DNA of 64,000 nucleotides, from positions 27,303 through 91,302 of the forward strand of contig JAFZQX010000034.1 of NCBI GenBank assembly GCA_017620205.1, in the 5' to 3' direction. The position numbers and the translations under genes were made by a program. Below the pieces are notes generated by a model. The model was not told where the DNA came from. It did not search any database and was given only the letters and a program-made list of their open reading frames with translations. Source of the stretch: Clostridia bacterium. Its GTDB lineage: Bacteria > Bacillota > Clostridia > UMGS1883 > UMGS1540. Positions 8,201 through 15,703 of this stretch are shown here, piece by piece; within the stretch, counting starts at the first letter, position 1; the number at the start of each line of letters is the position of its first letter.

Positions 8201-9105
8201 ATTTGTCAAAGATAAAGAAGGTTATGAGAATAAGCCATAATTATTATGACGGCGTAACTACGGAAAACGCAAAACAGTTTAAGATTTCCGATCCTGCTTT
8301 GGAAAATCAGGATATAACGCTTTCGTTCTGGACAAATATTGACCCGATTTCAAAACAGACAGCAGGTAAGTCTTTCCTCGCAATTGCGCAGTATAACGCA
8401 AAGCGCGACAACGGAACGTTTAAGGACGATAATACAGACTCCAGAGCTACACTCTGGCAGTACAGCATGGACACAAACGATTATGTATATTGGGGCACTG
8501 CCTGGAAATATGAAATCACCATGGACAAATCGAAGCAGTGGCATCACGTTGTAATGACAATTCCGAAATTCTCGGGCGGCGCGAAAGCTGTTAAGGTTTA
8601 TATAGACGGCGAAGAAAAGCTGACGGAGAACGTAAACCTCGGCGGCCACGCTTTGGCTGAATCATGGATAGGCCTCGGCTGCAGCGAAGCAGGCAGATAT
8701 ATACCGGGCGACATAAGCTATGCGGACGTTAAGATTTTCGCCGGGGCTATGTCACCTGACGGCGTTTCAAATCTTTATGACAGCGAAAAGGATTTTTATA
8801 ACAACATGGCTTTAAACAGCATCACCGTTAAAAACGCCTCGGGTGCTGAAATAAATAAACTTACAGATCTTTCGGCAGGCAGCATGGTAACTGTTTCATA
8901 CAGCGAAAATATAGCTGACAGCACATTGGTATTTGCAGTTTGCCGCGATGAAAGCGGAAAAATCCTTTCTACAAGCGCGTCTTTGGCAGACGGCAGCGGC
9001 ACGCTTTCGCTGACCGTACCCGAAGATGGTAGCTCCGTAAACGTTTATACATGGAGCCTTGCAGGTCTCTCACCGCTGCAAAAGATTACGACGCTTTACA
9101 AATAA
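5296..9105 (+). CDS. Secreted multidomain metallophosphoesterase with LamG-like and MBG-like domains
   Basis: 1269 residues. An N-terminal signal peptide (MKNKFSKLIAAFMALAF, cleavage after VSA near residue 28) is followed by a calcineurin-like phosphoesterase with all metal-ligand motifs: D49-x-H51, GD81, GNH at 122-124, HH at 202-203 and GHSH at 240-243. A fibronectin-like stretch follows, then two MBG-type repeats (ITGYTFRGSSVTYDGQSH and ITGYTFEDATAEYDGESH) alternating with two concanavalin/LamG-like modules (start at about residues 550 and 915, each opening with LxDLDF). The last ~95 residues end in VYTWSLAGLSPLQK, a module shared with the protease gene next door. No LPXTG or SLH anchor is visible. 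Likely an extracellular phosphodiesterase/phosphatase binding glycans; the substrate is unknown. It is monocistronic with its own promoter. Confidence 0.85.
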   Translation: MKNKFSKLIAAFMALAFVLTMIPATVSAAWSVPSQAVSTPDLRMGLLSDCHIRGTDNSVFTRALRPFKEMGGVEAIGIVGDLVYTAAGVESLEQREALYTNALNGWNSVFTSNAPEMIYTMGNHEFTLNSSDATQAATAKQAFKNKIGDYDSVRKVNGFTFITAAPKNYLGALSSDTESFIMTNAQAAIAEDPNKPVFLLIHHPPKDIFYGTMYTNVPAFYSSTFYNFLHTTPQIVFICGHSHPPIQDPKCIHQYQGGYTCLDMPMSGLTVFRYTGYEQDELWSDRVVWDYVSGTYLMEVKDNVVYIHKLDVLNNRYVGEPYVIDVPKMVAGTGGYNYTDARYDIATAPTYPEDAAITLSEPEAGKLKVVFANTATKTEESAPGMADNFVMGYQITLRNASTNAVISTKKIYGDFFKDQPSVKQTSFSDLTAGTRYRVSVAPVSAFNKVGNEVSKEILIGSDTITGYTFRGSSVTYDGQSHMINVTAGTGATDGVTVTYTVGGAPFSGATEIGTYPVTATITKAGYNDLVLSATLRIKDPAEAGKEVLLDLDFSNFSAVGYTPTEASVVPGGGPSGVTASGMWASGTTLGFSKRPSENAITKETIHNANDGITYYVDYVDEKTYPNVTAPNSYNQHLINMKLRNEEFEDTANTISFWADVTASNVWKEIFAYRVDFGGSSVESFDLGINADGTWNALSVPTSAKTISSTQAFCLPADASGEFTVPKGWKHIVITNPVCSGNKKTMDVYINGAYVKSVTLDIPDNAAINTVSCSFFSKANSSDGWWRTRDAVAPHGTLGGFKVYQGVLSAADIIDLYNEQLPEFSEGTPLSDITGYTFEDATAEYDGESHSIAVTAASDATEGVNISYTVNGAPFTGATEVGTYNIKATLTKEGYNNLELTATLTIDPAQAPPVDDGEVLVDLDFTDLAPTEEAGASGIVNRGTLTSAQLDFYSSNGISVTTDFLYDKDDLSKIKKVMRISHNYYDGVTTENAKQFKISDPALENQDITLSFWTNIDPISKQTAGKSFLAIAQYNAKRDNGTFKDDNTDSRATLWQYSMDTNDYVYWGTAWKYEITMDKSKQWHHVVMTIPKFSGGAKAVKVYIDGEEKLTENVNLGGHALAESWIGLGCSEAGRYIPGDISYADVKIFAGAMSPDGVSNLYDSEKDFYNNMALNSITVKNASGAEINKLTDLSAGSMVTVSYSENIADSTLVFAVCRDESGKILSTSASLADGSGTLSLTVPEDGSSVNVYTWSLAGLSPLQKITTLYK

Positions 9106-9120
9106 TATTAAAAACACAAA

Positions 9121-9156
9121 AAAAGCAGACGGATTAAAAATCCGTCTGCTTTTTTA
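9121..9156. terminator. Bidirectional terminator
   Basis: 14-bp stem AAAAGCAGACGGAT/ATCCGTCTGCTTTT with a TAAAA loop, T run on the plus strand and A run on the other side. It serves both convergent secreted-protein genes. Confidence 0.9.
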
Positions 9157-9162
9157 TCATCT

Positions 9163-12100
9163 TTAGTTAAAAACAAAGCTTTTGTATAAAGGTTTCATGC
9201 CGTCCATGGCGTCCCAGGTAAATATTTTTACAGTGTCATATACACCGGATTGTAAATTGAATGTATAATACGATTCACCTTCGGGAATCACATCGTTTTT
9301 GCTGCTGATTCCCACAAGCTTATCGCCCGAATAAAGCGCCAGAATAACGGTGGGTTTTATATCCCCGCCCGTTTTGTTATCGACAGCGAACAAAAAGGTT
9401 GGTTGATCGGCTGAATTCAGTTCAAAGCTTATGCCGCGCACGCTTCTGTATTCGATGTTGTGCGCGTAATCTAAAGCTTCAACTGTTATTGTTTCTTCAT
9501 CCGGAAAATCACTTATGTCAACCGTACACTCCGTTTCGGAAATACCTTTTACGCGAACGACTTGCATGTATTCATGCCCATTCTCCTTTATGCCGTGCAG
9601 TATAAAGCCCATCATATACCTGTTATCCTTTGCCGCAACGGTTAAGGTTTTTTCTTCTTTATTTATTTCAAACTTTGTGATTTCGGGCGGCTCTGTATCA
9701 ATATAAAACTTAAATGTTTCGCACACGTTTTGCTCATACGGGTCATTCCCGGCAAAGCCCGTATGCAGCTCTAAAGTGTAATCGCCGTCCGGTAAATTTT
9801 CAAAATCATCCCCCTTGAAAGAATGCACTGTTTGCGCAAATTTTCTACCTTCCAGCTCTTCATCAAGGGTCTGTCTGGCAACCTCTTCACCGTTTGCGTC
9901 AAATACCACGCAATCCGTTTTTCCCATAGTCCTCATCGGAAAAAAAGTTATACCCAGATAATCCGCCTCATTATCTCCGTTTGGCGAATAGCCGGCGTAA
10001 TCCTCACTGCAGTATTCGTTATAATTATCGTACCTTTCATAAATAAACGAATTTGCGCCCATTCTGAAAGCGGCCTCGTAAGCGCCGAATGTGCCGTCGA
10101 AATCAAACCTTGTTTCTGTACATAAATACGTTTTGCCGGATAAATTTCCGCCGCTGAAATACGGCTTATCAATCATGGGTTGCTTTCCCCATCCGCCGTA
10201 AAAGCCCATAAACGGTATGCTTATTTCCGGAATTTCCGCATCATCGGAGCTTCCCAGAAATACAAATCCGTCAACGTAAAATCCGTTTGTAAACGTTTCC
10301 ATATTGGCGTCAAGCTCATCTTTGCAGAGCGCTACGGGTATTTCTATTTCCGCTTCGCCTCCCGCAGGCACAGTTACGCTTTCGGGCAGTTCCGCTTCAA
10401 AGGAGAGCTTTCTCATATCGCTTATTAATCCGTTTTCATCAACATTGTCCGTCATAAGCGTTATGCTTATTTTGTCATAAACCACGGGCTCAGTTGAAAA
10501 GCTGCGCGCTTTAAATCTGAGAGTAAAGCTATCGCCTATTTCCTTAAGGCTTATCTTTGACTTTTCAAATTCAAAGCCTTCTATATCATATTTGTCGCCT
10601 ATAAGCGTTACGGGCGTTTTCACCGCTTTTTCAAGATTTATAAGACCTGCTCCCTGAAGACGCGGCGAATACGGAATTTCATTTTCTGTGTCCTGCATCA
10701 AAACATCCGCAGATGTCATTATAATGTTTTCTATAAGCGGTACGGGGTTTTGCACATCTTTGAATTTTCTTGGGTTTCCGGTTATATACTGCTTAACCAT
10801 AGCAGCCGCGCCCGTCATATGCGGCGCCGCCATGGATGTGCCGGTCATAAATTCATATTCACCGTCACAAACGGACGAATAAATATCTCCGCCGGGCGCC
10901 GTGATTTCGGGCTTTAATACAAGCGAGCTGTCTGTGCACCATGAACTGCTCTTGCTCATTATCGCGCCGCCTCTGTCATTAAGTCCTATTTTCGCATTTG
11001 TTTTAAGCACACAATTATTTGCGTTTTTAAAAATATACCCGTCGTCCATGGATACGGTTGCGATACTGTAGCTGCCCATCATAGTTCCGGATATCGGTAT
11101 TTTGTAATTCGAAGTAGGACTGATAAATACCATGCTCTCGGCACCTGCGGCAGCAGCGTTTGAAATTCTTGTTTGATATGAAAGCTTTCCCGAGCCGCCC
11201 ATAACTGCTATTTTGCCCCGAACATCAACATCTGCAAAATCTTTCCCGCTGCCGTATCCGACAAAAACAAACTCATATTCCCTGTCACTGTATTTTTCTT
11301 TAAAGGACGCTTTTTCATTTGCGTCATAAAACTTTACCTTTTTGCCGTCTGCCGTCATTGTATCAGTTTTTTCCCAAACCATTTGATTATCCACATTTGC
11401 AACCGCCGTTGCCGCATTATGTACCTTTGGAGCGCCGCTCGCGGAATAATCTATAAGCTGCGGAGGCGGGGTATTCCGTTCAAAGCCTCTCGCTGCGTTT
11501 CCTGCGGAGGCAGAAAAAAGCACACCGGCTTTTACGGCAGCATTTACGGCTTTTTCCTCCGCCTTGCAGATTTCAAAATAGTCATAACCAAAGCTTGCGT
11601 TTATAACGTCCGCGCCGAGCTTTACCGCATCGTCAATAGCCGCAAGCACCGCGTCGTCGGAAATACCGTCGCCCCTGCCGGTGCCCATTAAAAGCAGCTG
11701 CGCGTCCGACGCCATCGAGAGGTATTTTTCGCCCGCGGGGTTTGTACCGAAGTTGCCCGCGGCAATGCCCGCAACATGCTGACCGTGATTCGTCCCACTG
11801 TCATACATATTGGTGCTGTTTTCGTAATAGTTAAAAGCATAGGGAATTTTCTCGCTGCGGTAAACACTGTCCGCTGTTACGTTCCCGTTTGCCGCAATCG
11901 TTGAAAGGCCGACATTTTCTATGATATCCGCAATATCGTCCTTTGAAAGCTTCGGGTTTTCTGTTTTGCCTTTGAAAATCTCATGATTTACGTCAAAGCC
12001 GCAGTCAACTATGGCAATAACCATACCCTTGCCCGTATAGCCCATGCTGTGCATATAATCCGCATGTATCATCTCACAGCAGGTGTCTACCCCCGGGCTT

Positions 12101-12525
12101 TCGCTTGTTCCGCCCGTGTTTTCGCCTTCTGTTATCTCATGCGTGCCCGAAATATAAACGTTTAAAACTTCGGGCAGCGCCTTTATGCGCTCTATTTCGC
12201 TTTCATAAACGTCCATGGAAAAACCGTTTAAAACGTGCGTATATGTAAAGGCCGGTGCTGCGTCTTTATCAATGCCGCTGTTTATCGCTTCGCAAACGTC
12301 TTTCTGCTCCTGCCTTATTTCGCTTTCTATATCCGCCGCTTCTTCCGTTGCGGAAAACAGCTTAAATCCCATTTCCTGCGCTTTTTGAGCATCCAGCACG
12401 GCGCCGCCGCAAAGCTCTACTATAACTGTTATCTTTTCGCCCTTATCTTCCTCAGCCACAGCGCCTGCAGGCAGGATAAAAGCCATTGCAAGAGCCAAAA
12501 ATAATGATAGTACTTTCTTCTTCAT
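9163..12525 (-). CDS. Secreted subtilisin-like (S8) serine protease, lactocepin/C5a-peptidase type
   Basis: 1120 residues. Signal peptide to about residue 24 (cut after AVA), an I9-like propeptide at about 30-130, then an S8 catalytic domain with D174 (AIVDCG), H247 (NHGQHVAG), the oxyanion Asn in SASAGN, and S564 (GTSMAAPH). A PA (protease-associated) domain is inserted between His and Ser (about 400-500, GKIAVMGGSG ... AAAAGAES). An Fn3-like domain (about 640-760) follows, as in C5a peptidases and lactocepins. The C-terminal ~75 residues (ending IFTWDAMDGMKPLYK) resemble the end of the metallophosphoesterase at 5.3 kb. No sortase or SLH anchor is seen. TAAGGAGG lies 7-8 bases before the ATG. 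It probably degrades extracellular proteins; target specificity is unknown. Confidence 0.92.
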   Translation of the reverse strand: MKKKVLSLFLALAMAFILPAGAVAEEDKGEKITVIVELCGGAVLDAQKAQEMGFKLFSATEEAADIESEIRQEQKDVCEAINSGIDKDAAPAFTYTHVLNGFSMDVYESEIERIKALPEVLNVYISGTHEITEGENTGGTSESPGVDTCCEMIHADYMHSMGYTGKGMVIAIVDCGFDVNHEIFKGKTENPKLSKDDIADIIENVGLSTIAANGNVTADSVYRSEKIPYAFNYYENSTNMYDSGTNHGQHVAGIAAGNFGTNPAGEKYLSMASDAQLLLMGTGRGDGISDDAVLAAIDDAVKLGADVINASFGYDYFEICKAEEKAVNAAVKAGVLFSASAGNAARGFERNTPPPQLIDYSASGAPKVHNAATAVANVDNQMVWEKTDTMTADGKKVKFYDANEKASFKEKYSDREYEFVFVGYGSGKDFADVDVRGKIAVMGGSGKLSYQTRISNAAAAGAESMVFISPTSNYKIPISGTMMGSYSIATVSMDDGYIFKNANNCVLKTNAKIGLNDRGGAIMSKSSSWCTDSSLVLKPEITAPGGDIYSSVCDGEYEFMTGTSMAAPHMTGAAAMVKQYITGNPRKFKDVQNPVPLIENIIMTSADVLMQDTENEIPYSPRLQGAGLINLEKAVKTPVTLIGDKYDIEGFEFEKSKISLKEIGDSFTLRFKARSFSTEPVVYDKISITLMTDNVDENGLISDMRKLSFEAELPESVTVPAGGEAEIEIPVALCKDELDANMETFTNGFYVDGFVFLGSSDDAEIPEISIPFMGFYGGWGKQPMIDKPYFSGGNLSGKTYLCTETRFDFDGTFGAYEAAFRMGANSFIYERYDNYNEYCSEDYAGYSPNGDNEADYLGITFFPMRTMGKTDCVVFDANGEEVARQTLDEELEGRKFAQTVHSFKGDDFENLPDGDYTLELHTGFAGNDPYEQNVCETFKFYIDTEPPEITKFEINKEEKTLTVAAKDNRYMMGFILHGIKENGHEYMQVVRVKGISETECTVDISDFPDEETITVEALDYAHNIEYRSVRGISFELNSADQPTFLFAVDNKTGGDIKPTVILALYSGDKLVGISSKNDVIPEGESYYTFNLQSGVYDTVKIFTWDAMDGMKPLYKSFVFN

Positions 12526-12558
12526 ATTTCCTCCTTAAAGTTGTTTTGCAACTTCATA

Positions 12559-12587
12559 ATAATAACATATTTTAACATTTTTGTAAA
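12559..12587 (-). promoter_or_regulatory. Promoter of the S8 protease
   Basis: On the minus strand: -35 TTTACA (12582-12587), 17-bp spacer, -10 TATTAT (12559-12564), about 30 bases before the ribosome binding site. Confidence 0.65.
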
Positions 12588-12611
12588 TAGCAAGGCGAAA
12601 AAACAATTTCC

Positions 12612-12640
12612 TTGAACTTATACGGCTTTTGTGATAAAAT
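12612..12640 (+). promoter_or_regulatory. Promoter of the SLH-domain protein
   Basis: -35 TTGAAC (12612-12617), 17-bp spacer, -10 TAAAAT (12635-12640). It starts 25 bases beyond the -35 of the divergent protease promoter. Confidence 0.65.
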
Positions 12641-12676
12641 TATATTAACCTATTTTTTATAAGGAAGGTGCGTTTT

Positions 12677-14797
12677 ATGAAAAAGAGAATTCTTACGGTT
12701 ATGCTTTCGGCATTACTTATACTTACGCTTGTTCCGCTTTCTGCAGGCGCGTATAAATTTGCGGGCTGGACGGCTTACGCAGAGACAACCATATACGCAA
12801 GCGAATTCAAGGAAGGCATGTGCCTGGCACTTGAGCACGACACAACGATTATTCTCGACACGGACGCTTCTTTGTGCGCCATTGCAAGCGATTCACATTC
12901 TCTTACGGTAAAGGATCAGGGCGGACACAAGCTTTCCGTTATAAACGATGACGGCAACGCAATTGCAGTCGACAGTTTAACGCTTGAAGGCGGTACATAC
13001 GATCTTCAGGGCAACGCCGGTTACTGCTTCGGCATACATGCGCAGAACGAAATCGTTATAGATGGTGCTGACGTTACCGTTTTGGGCTCATACGAAGGCA
13101 TCTTCTCACTAAATGCAAACATTACGATAAAAAACAGTACCGTTTCGTCAGCGGGCGGCTATGACACCCACGCAAGCGCAATATCAACAAATAAGGGCAG
13201 TATTTACATAGAAAACAGCACCGTTTCCGCAAAATCGGGCGGCGACGGTATTTATGCTTTGGGCGGCGACGGCAAAGGAAGCTTGCTCAGCGTTAAAAAC
13301 TCAAACATAAACACACTCGGCGGCAGGAGCGGCATGACGGCTTCAAACGGCTGCGTTCAGATAGAGAGCGGAAAAATAGAATCGCAGGGCAGCTCCTACG
13401 GCATTGCCGCGTATGACGGCAAAGAAAGCATAGGCGATATACGCATATCGGGCGGCGATATTATGGCCATCGGCGGCATACACGGCGTTTATACCGCGTC
13501 AAACGGCTCTGCAATCATAACAGGCGGCACGGTTTCAATTGAGGGCGGTATAGGCGGCGAAATTGATATATCGGAATATCCCGACCCGTTTGTAAAAGTT
13601 TCAACAACTTCATCATCGGCGCTCAGCGCCGTAGCATGGAGCGGAGCAGACGCTTTAAATGACGAGAATTACATATATGTCGGAATATCGCCCCGCAAAA
13701 ACACGCACACGGTAAACGTAGGCGCGCTTTCCGTCCGCGATGAACCGAGCGCCGACGGCGCGCGCATAGGCGGTCTTAAGGAAGGCGATGAGGTAAAGGT
13801 TGTAGCGGAAGACGGAGAATGGTCAAAAATAGAATACGGCACCGGCTACGGCTGGGTTATGAGCAAATATTTAACACCAATTAAAGGCGAAAAAACAGCA
13901 AATACCGTCAGCGAACTCTATATGACGGTTTCTGTGCCTGTAGTCGGAAATACGCCGGGCTATCTTACAACTTGCTCCGACGGTGTGGTTGTAAACATAA
14001 CATGGTACCGCAAGGTATTAAATGAAAAGAATATTGAAGACTGGGAAGAAATGCCCAAAACCGCTAAATTTCAGGCGGGCAAAGAATATGGAGTAGTTAT
14101 TGACATTGAAACGGAAGACGACAGCTATGTATATGATTCAAAGGACAACTTGACGATTCACTTAGACGGTTCTCTGCTGCCCAAAGATAAAATTCTCTCC
14201 GCATCGGGCGACGCTCTTAAAATATACAAAGAGTATAAACTCCCCGAAGAAGAAAAGCAAGATACTGAAGCCAAAACGCCGAAATATGACAACCCGTTTG
14301 TCGATGTAGATGAAGGCGACTACTATTATGACGCGGTTATGTGGGCATACTATTCGGACCCGCAGGTTACAAAAGGCGTTGATGAAACGCGCTTCGGACC
14401 CGATTCCACGGTTACGCGCGGCCAGTGCGTTACTTTCTTATGGCGCGCAGAGGGCTGCCCCGAACCTAAATCAAAGGATAACCCCTTTACGGACGTCAAA
14501 AAGAGCGACTATTACTATGACGCTATATTATGGGCAGTTGAAAACGGCATTACATACGGCACAACGGACACCACCTTCTCACCTAATGCCACCTTGACAA
14601 CACAGCATATTATTACGTTTATGTACCGCTGCCAAAACCCCGGACTTGACGGCTGGGACGGCGAAGCGGCAGAGTGGGCAGGCAAAAACTACGGCGGCAA
14701 GCCGTTCGGCGTACAGATAGCGGTAAACAACAAAACCGACTGTCCGCGCTGGTGCGTTGTTCAGTTCCTTTTCGAGCTGTATGTGCCGAGACTCTGA
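12677..14797 (+). CDS. SLH-domain surface protein with beta-helix-like repeats and an SH3 domain
   Basis: 706 residues from the ATG at 12677 (AAGGAAGG 8 bases upstream; a GTG three codons earlier overlaps that site and is rejected). A signal peptide (to about residue 25) is followed by ~270 residues of short imperfect repeats rich in Gly, Asn and Thr (ENSTVSA, KNSNINTLGG, ISGGDIMAIGG), typical of a right-handed beta-helix or DUF4353-like carbohydrate-binding fold. Then a bacterial SH3 domain (VNVGALSVRDEPSADG ... GYGWVMSKYL) and, after a linker, SLH domains (NPFVDVDEGDYYYDAVMWA; FTDVKKSDYYYDAILWA with ENGITYGTTDTTFSPN; a degenerate third). SLH domains bind pyruvylated secondary cell-wall polymer, so the protein is wall-anchored. 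Its catalytic role, if any, is unknown. Confidence 0.85.
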   Translation: MKKRILTVMLSALLILTLVPLSAGAYKFAGWTAYAETTIYASEFKEGMCLALEHDTTIILDTDASLCAIASDSHSLTVKDQGGHKLSVINDDGNAIAVDSLTLEGGTYDLQGNAGYCFGIHAQNEIVIDGADVTVLGSYEGIFSLNANITIKNSTVSSAGGYDTHASAISTNKGSIYIENSTVSAKSGGDGIYALGGDGKGSLLSVKNSNINTLGGRSGMTASNGCVQIESGKIESQGSSYGIAAYDGKESIGDIRISGGDIMAIGGIHGVYTASNGSAIITGGTVSIEGGIGGEIDISEYPDPFVKVSTTSSSALSAVAWSGADALNDENYIYVGISPRKNTHTVNVGALSVRDEPSADGARIGGLKEGDEVKVVAEDGEWSKIEYGTGYGWVMSKYLTPIKGEKTANTVSELYMTVSVPVVGNTPGYLTTCSDGVVVNITWYRKVLNEKNIEDWEEMPKTAKFQAGKEYGVVIDIETEDDSYVYDSKDNLTIHLDGSLLPKDKILSASGDALKIYKEYKLPEEEKQDTEAKTPKYDNPFVDVDEGDYYYDAVMWAYYSDPQVTKGVDETRFGPDSTVTRGQCVTFLWRAEGCPEPKSKDNPFTDVKKSDYYYDAILWAVENGITYGTTDTTFSPNATLTTQHIITFMYRCQNPGLDGWDGEAAEWAGKNYGGKPFGVQIAVNNKTDCPRWCVVQFLFELYVPRL

Positions 14798-14810
14798 TTT
14801 TTTATAAACA

Positions 14811-14837
14811 AAGCCGCCCTGCGGGGCGGTTTTTTTG
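14811..14837 (+). terminator. Rho-independent terminator
   Basis: Stem CCGCCC/GGGCGG (14814-14819, 14824-14829), loop TGCG, followed by seven T's. Confidence 0.9.
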
Positions 14838-14910
14838 TGTTTCTAATTTTATTTTAATTTTAGACTGTTATAATAAAACCAATTCAAACATCAGGAAGGG
14901 GGGCGACAGT

Positions 14911-15147
14911 ATGCATGGGGAAAAACACTTCCGCCACGAGCTTAAATACGCCATACCCTACGGAGACTATCTCGCTATGCGCGCGCGTCTTAAAATGATT
15001 ATGACGCCCGATCCGCATACGGTTACGGACGGCAAATACAAAATACGCAGTATTTATTTTGACAACAGCGACGATAAGGCTTCGGCGGCAAAAAAGAGGA
15101 CGGCGCGGAAGCCTCTGACGGCGAAGACACGGAAGACGGCGTTATAG
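14911..15147 (+). pseudogene. Truncated VTC-domain polyphosphate polymerase (N-terminal ~57 residues)
   Basis: After an AGGAAGGGGGG ribosome binding site, the ATG at 14911 opens a frame whose first ~57 residues match the N-terminus of bacterial VTC-domain proteins: FRHELKYAIPYGDYLAMRAR, the DPHTVTDGKYKIRS segment and IYFDNSDDKA. Intact family members have about 230-250 residues. After DDKA (about position 15080) the similarity ends and the frame runs on for ~20 basic residues before a stop at 15147. From the same point a different frame (+1-shifted, see next entry) carries a protein-like C-terminus. The RBS and start are intact, so a short peptide could still be made, but the enzyme is destroyed. 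Confidence 0.7.
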
Positions 15148-15329
15148 CGGAAACAAATGTAAAAAGCAACAAACGCGACCGCGCCTTCGGCAATCCCCCT
15201 CCGTTTATGGGCGAGTCCGCGGAAGATACAGCCGCAAAAAGAAGCAAAAACCTTAAAACATACGGCATTTACTTTGCTTTAATGCTTGCAGCTATGATTT
15301 TAGTTAAAGTTTTAAAGCGCAGGAGATAA
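15078..15329 (+). pseudogene. 3' remnant of a membrane-protein gene (possibly CotH-like), joined to the VTC remnant
   Basis: The frame starting GFGGKKEDGAEASDGEDTED (15078 onward) has no start codon of its own and a stop just before it in frame (15075-15077). It encodes an acidic, Gly-rich linker, then a single membrane segment (YGIYFALMLAAMILVKVLK) and a short Arg tail ending at TAA 15327-15329. This is the layout of the C-terminus of a secreted protein with a terminal membrane anchor. In Clostridia, VTC genes are commonly followed by a DUF4956 gene and a CotH-like gene whose product has a Gly-rich tail and a terminal helix; the remnant would fit the latter, but this identification is inference. 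Confidence 0.5.
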
Positions 15330-15340
15330 ACAGCTTAAAC

Positions 15341-15376
15341 CATGCCAAAAGCGCCCCTTATGAGCGTTTTTGGCAT
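15341..15376. terminator. Hairpin after the deletion scar
   Basis: Arms CATGCCAAAAGCG (15341-15353) and CGTTTTTGGCATG (15364-15376), 12 of 13 pairs. It looks like the terminator hairpin of the lost operon, though the T run lies inside the stem and is weak outside. Confidence 0.4.
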
Positions 15377-15403
15377 GATGTTTCAAAAAAAGAAAAAAAA
15401 CTA

Positions 15404-15432
15404 TTGACAATAACATTAAACCGTGCTATAAT
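15404..15432 (+). promoter_or_regulatory. Consensus promoter for the tRNA pair
   Basis: Perfect TTGACA (15404-15409), 17-bp spacer, perfect TATAAT (15427-15432), 23 bases before tRNA-Thr. Confidence 0.93.
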
Positions 15433-15455
15433 ACATTTTGCATGTCAAGTAAAAT

Positions 15456-15531
15456 GCTGGTGTAGCTCAATTGGTAGAGCAGCTGATTTGTAATCAGCAG
15501 GTCGCGGGTTCGAGTCCCATCACCAGCTCCA
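15456..15531 (+). tRNA. tRNA-Thr (anticodon TGT)
   Basis: Full cloverleaf: acceptor GCTGGTG pairs with CACCAGC; anticodon stem GCTGA/TCAGC with loop TTTGTAA, anticodon TGT; T-arm contains GGTTCGAGTCC; discriminator T and genome-encoded CCA at 15529-15531. Confidence 0.97.
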
Positions 15532-15537
15532 TTAAGC

Positions 15538-15622
15538 GGAGGGGTTCCCGAGTGGCCAAAGGGGGCAGACTGTAAATCTGTTGTCAGTGACTTCGGTGGT
15601 TCGAATCCACCCCCCTCCACCA
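15538..15622 (+). tRNA. tRNA-Tyr (anticodon GTA)
   Basis: Acceptor GGAGGGG pairs with CCCCTCC (15612-15618); anticodon loop CTGTAAA gives GTA; a long variable arm (class II) typical of bacterial tRNA-Tyr; discriminator A and encoded CCA. It lies six bases after tRNA-Thr on the same transcript. Confidence 0.97.
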
Positions 15623-15625
15623 TCC

Positions 15626-15655
15626 AAAACCCGAAATATTTTATTTCGGGTTTTG
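15626..15655 (+). terminator. Terminator of the tRNA operon
   Basis: 13-bp perfect stem AAAACCCGAAATA/TATTTCGGGTTTT (15626-15638, 15642-15654), T's at the end of the stem. Confidence 0.85.
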
Positions 15656-15703
15656 CTATTCTATAATGGTTTTTACAAAAGCAAATTAAGAAAGGACAAG
15701 CTT

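Noticed and set aside
15426..15623. Minus-strand frame over the tRNA genes
   Set aside because: It encodes the usual spurious peptide read from tRNA genes (SGGGFEPPKSL-type); the tRNAs are complete on the plus strand.
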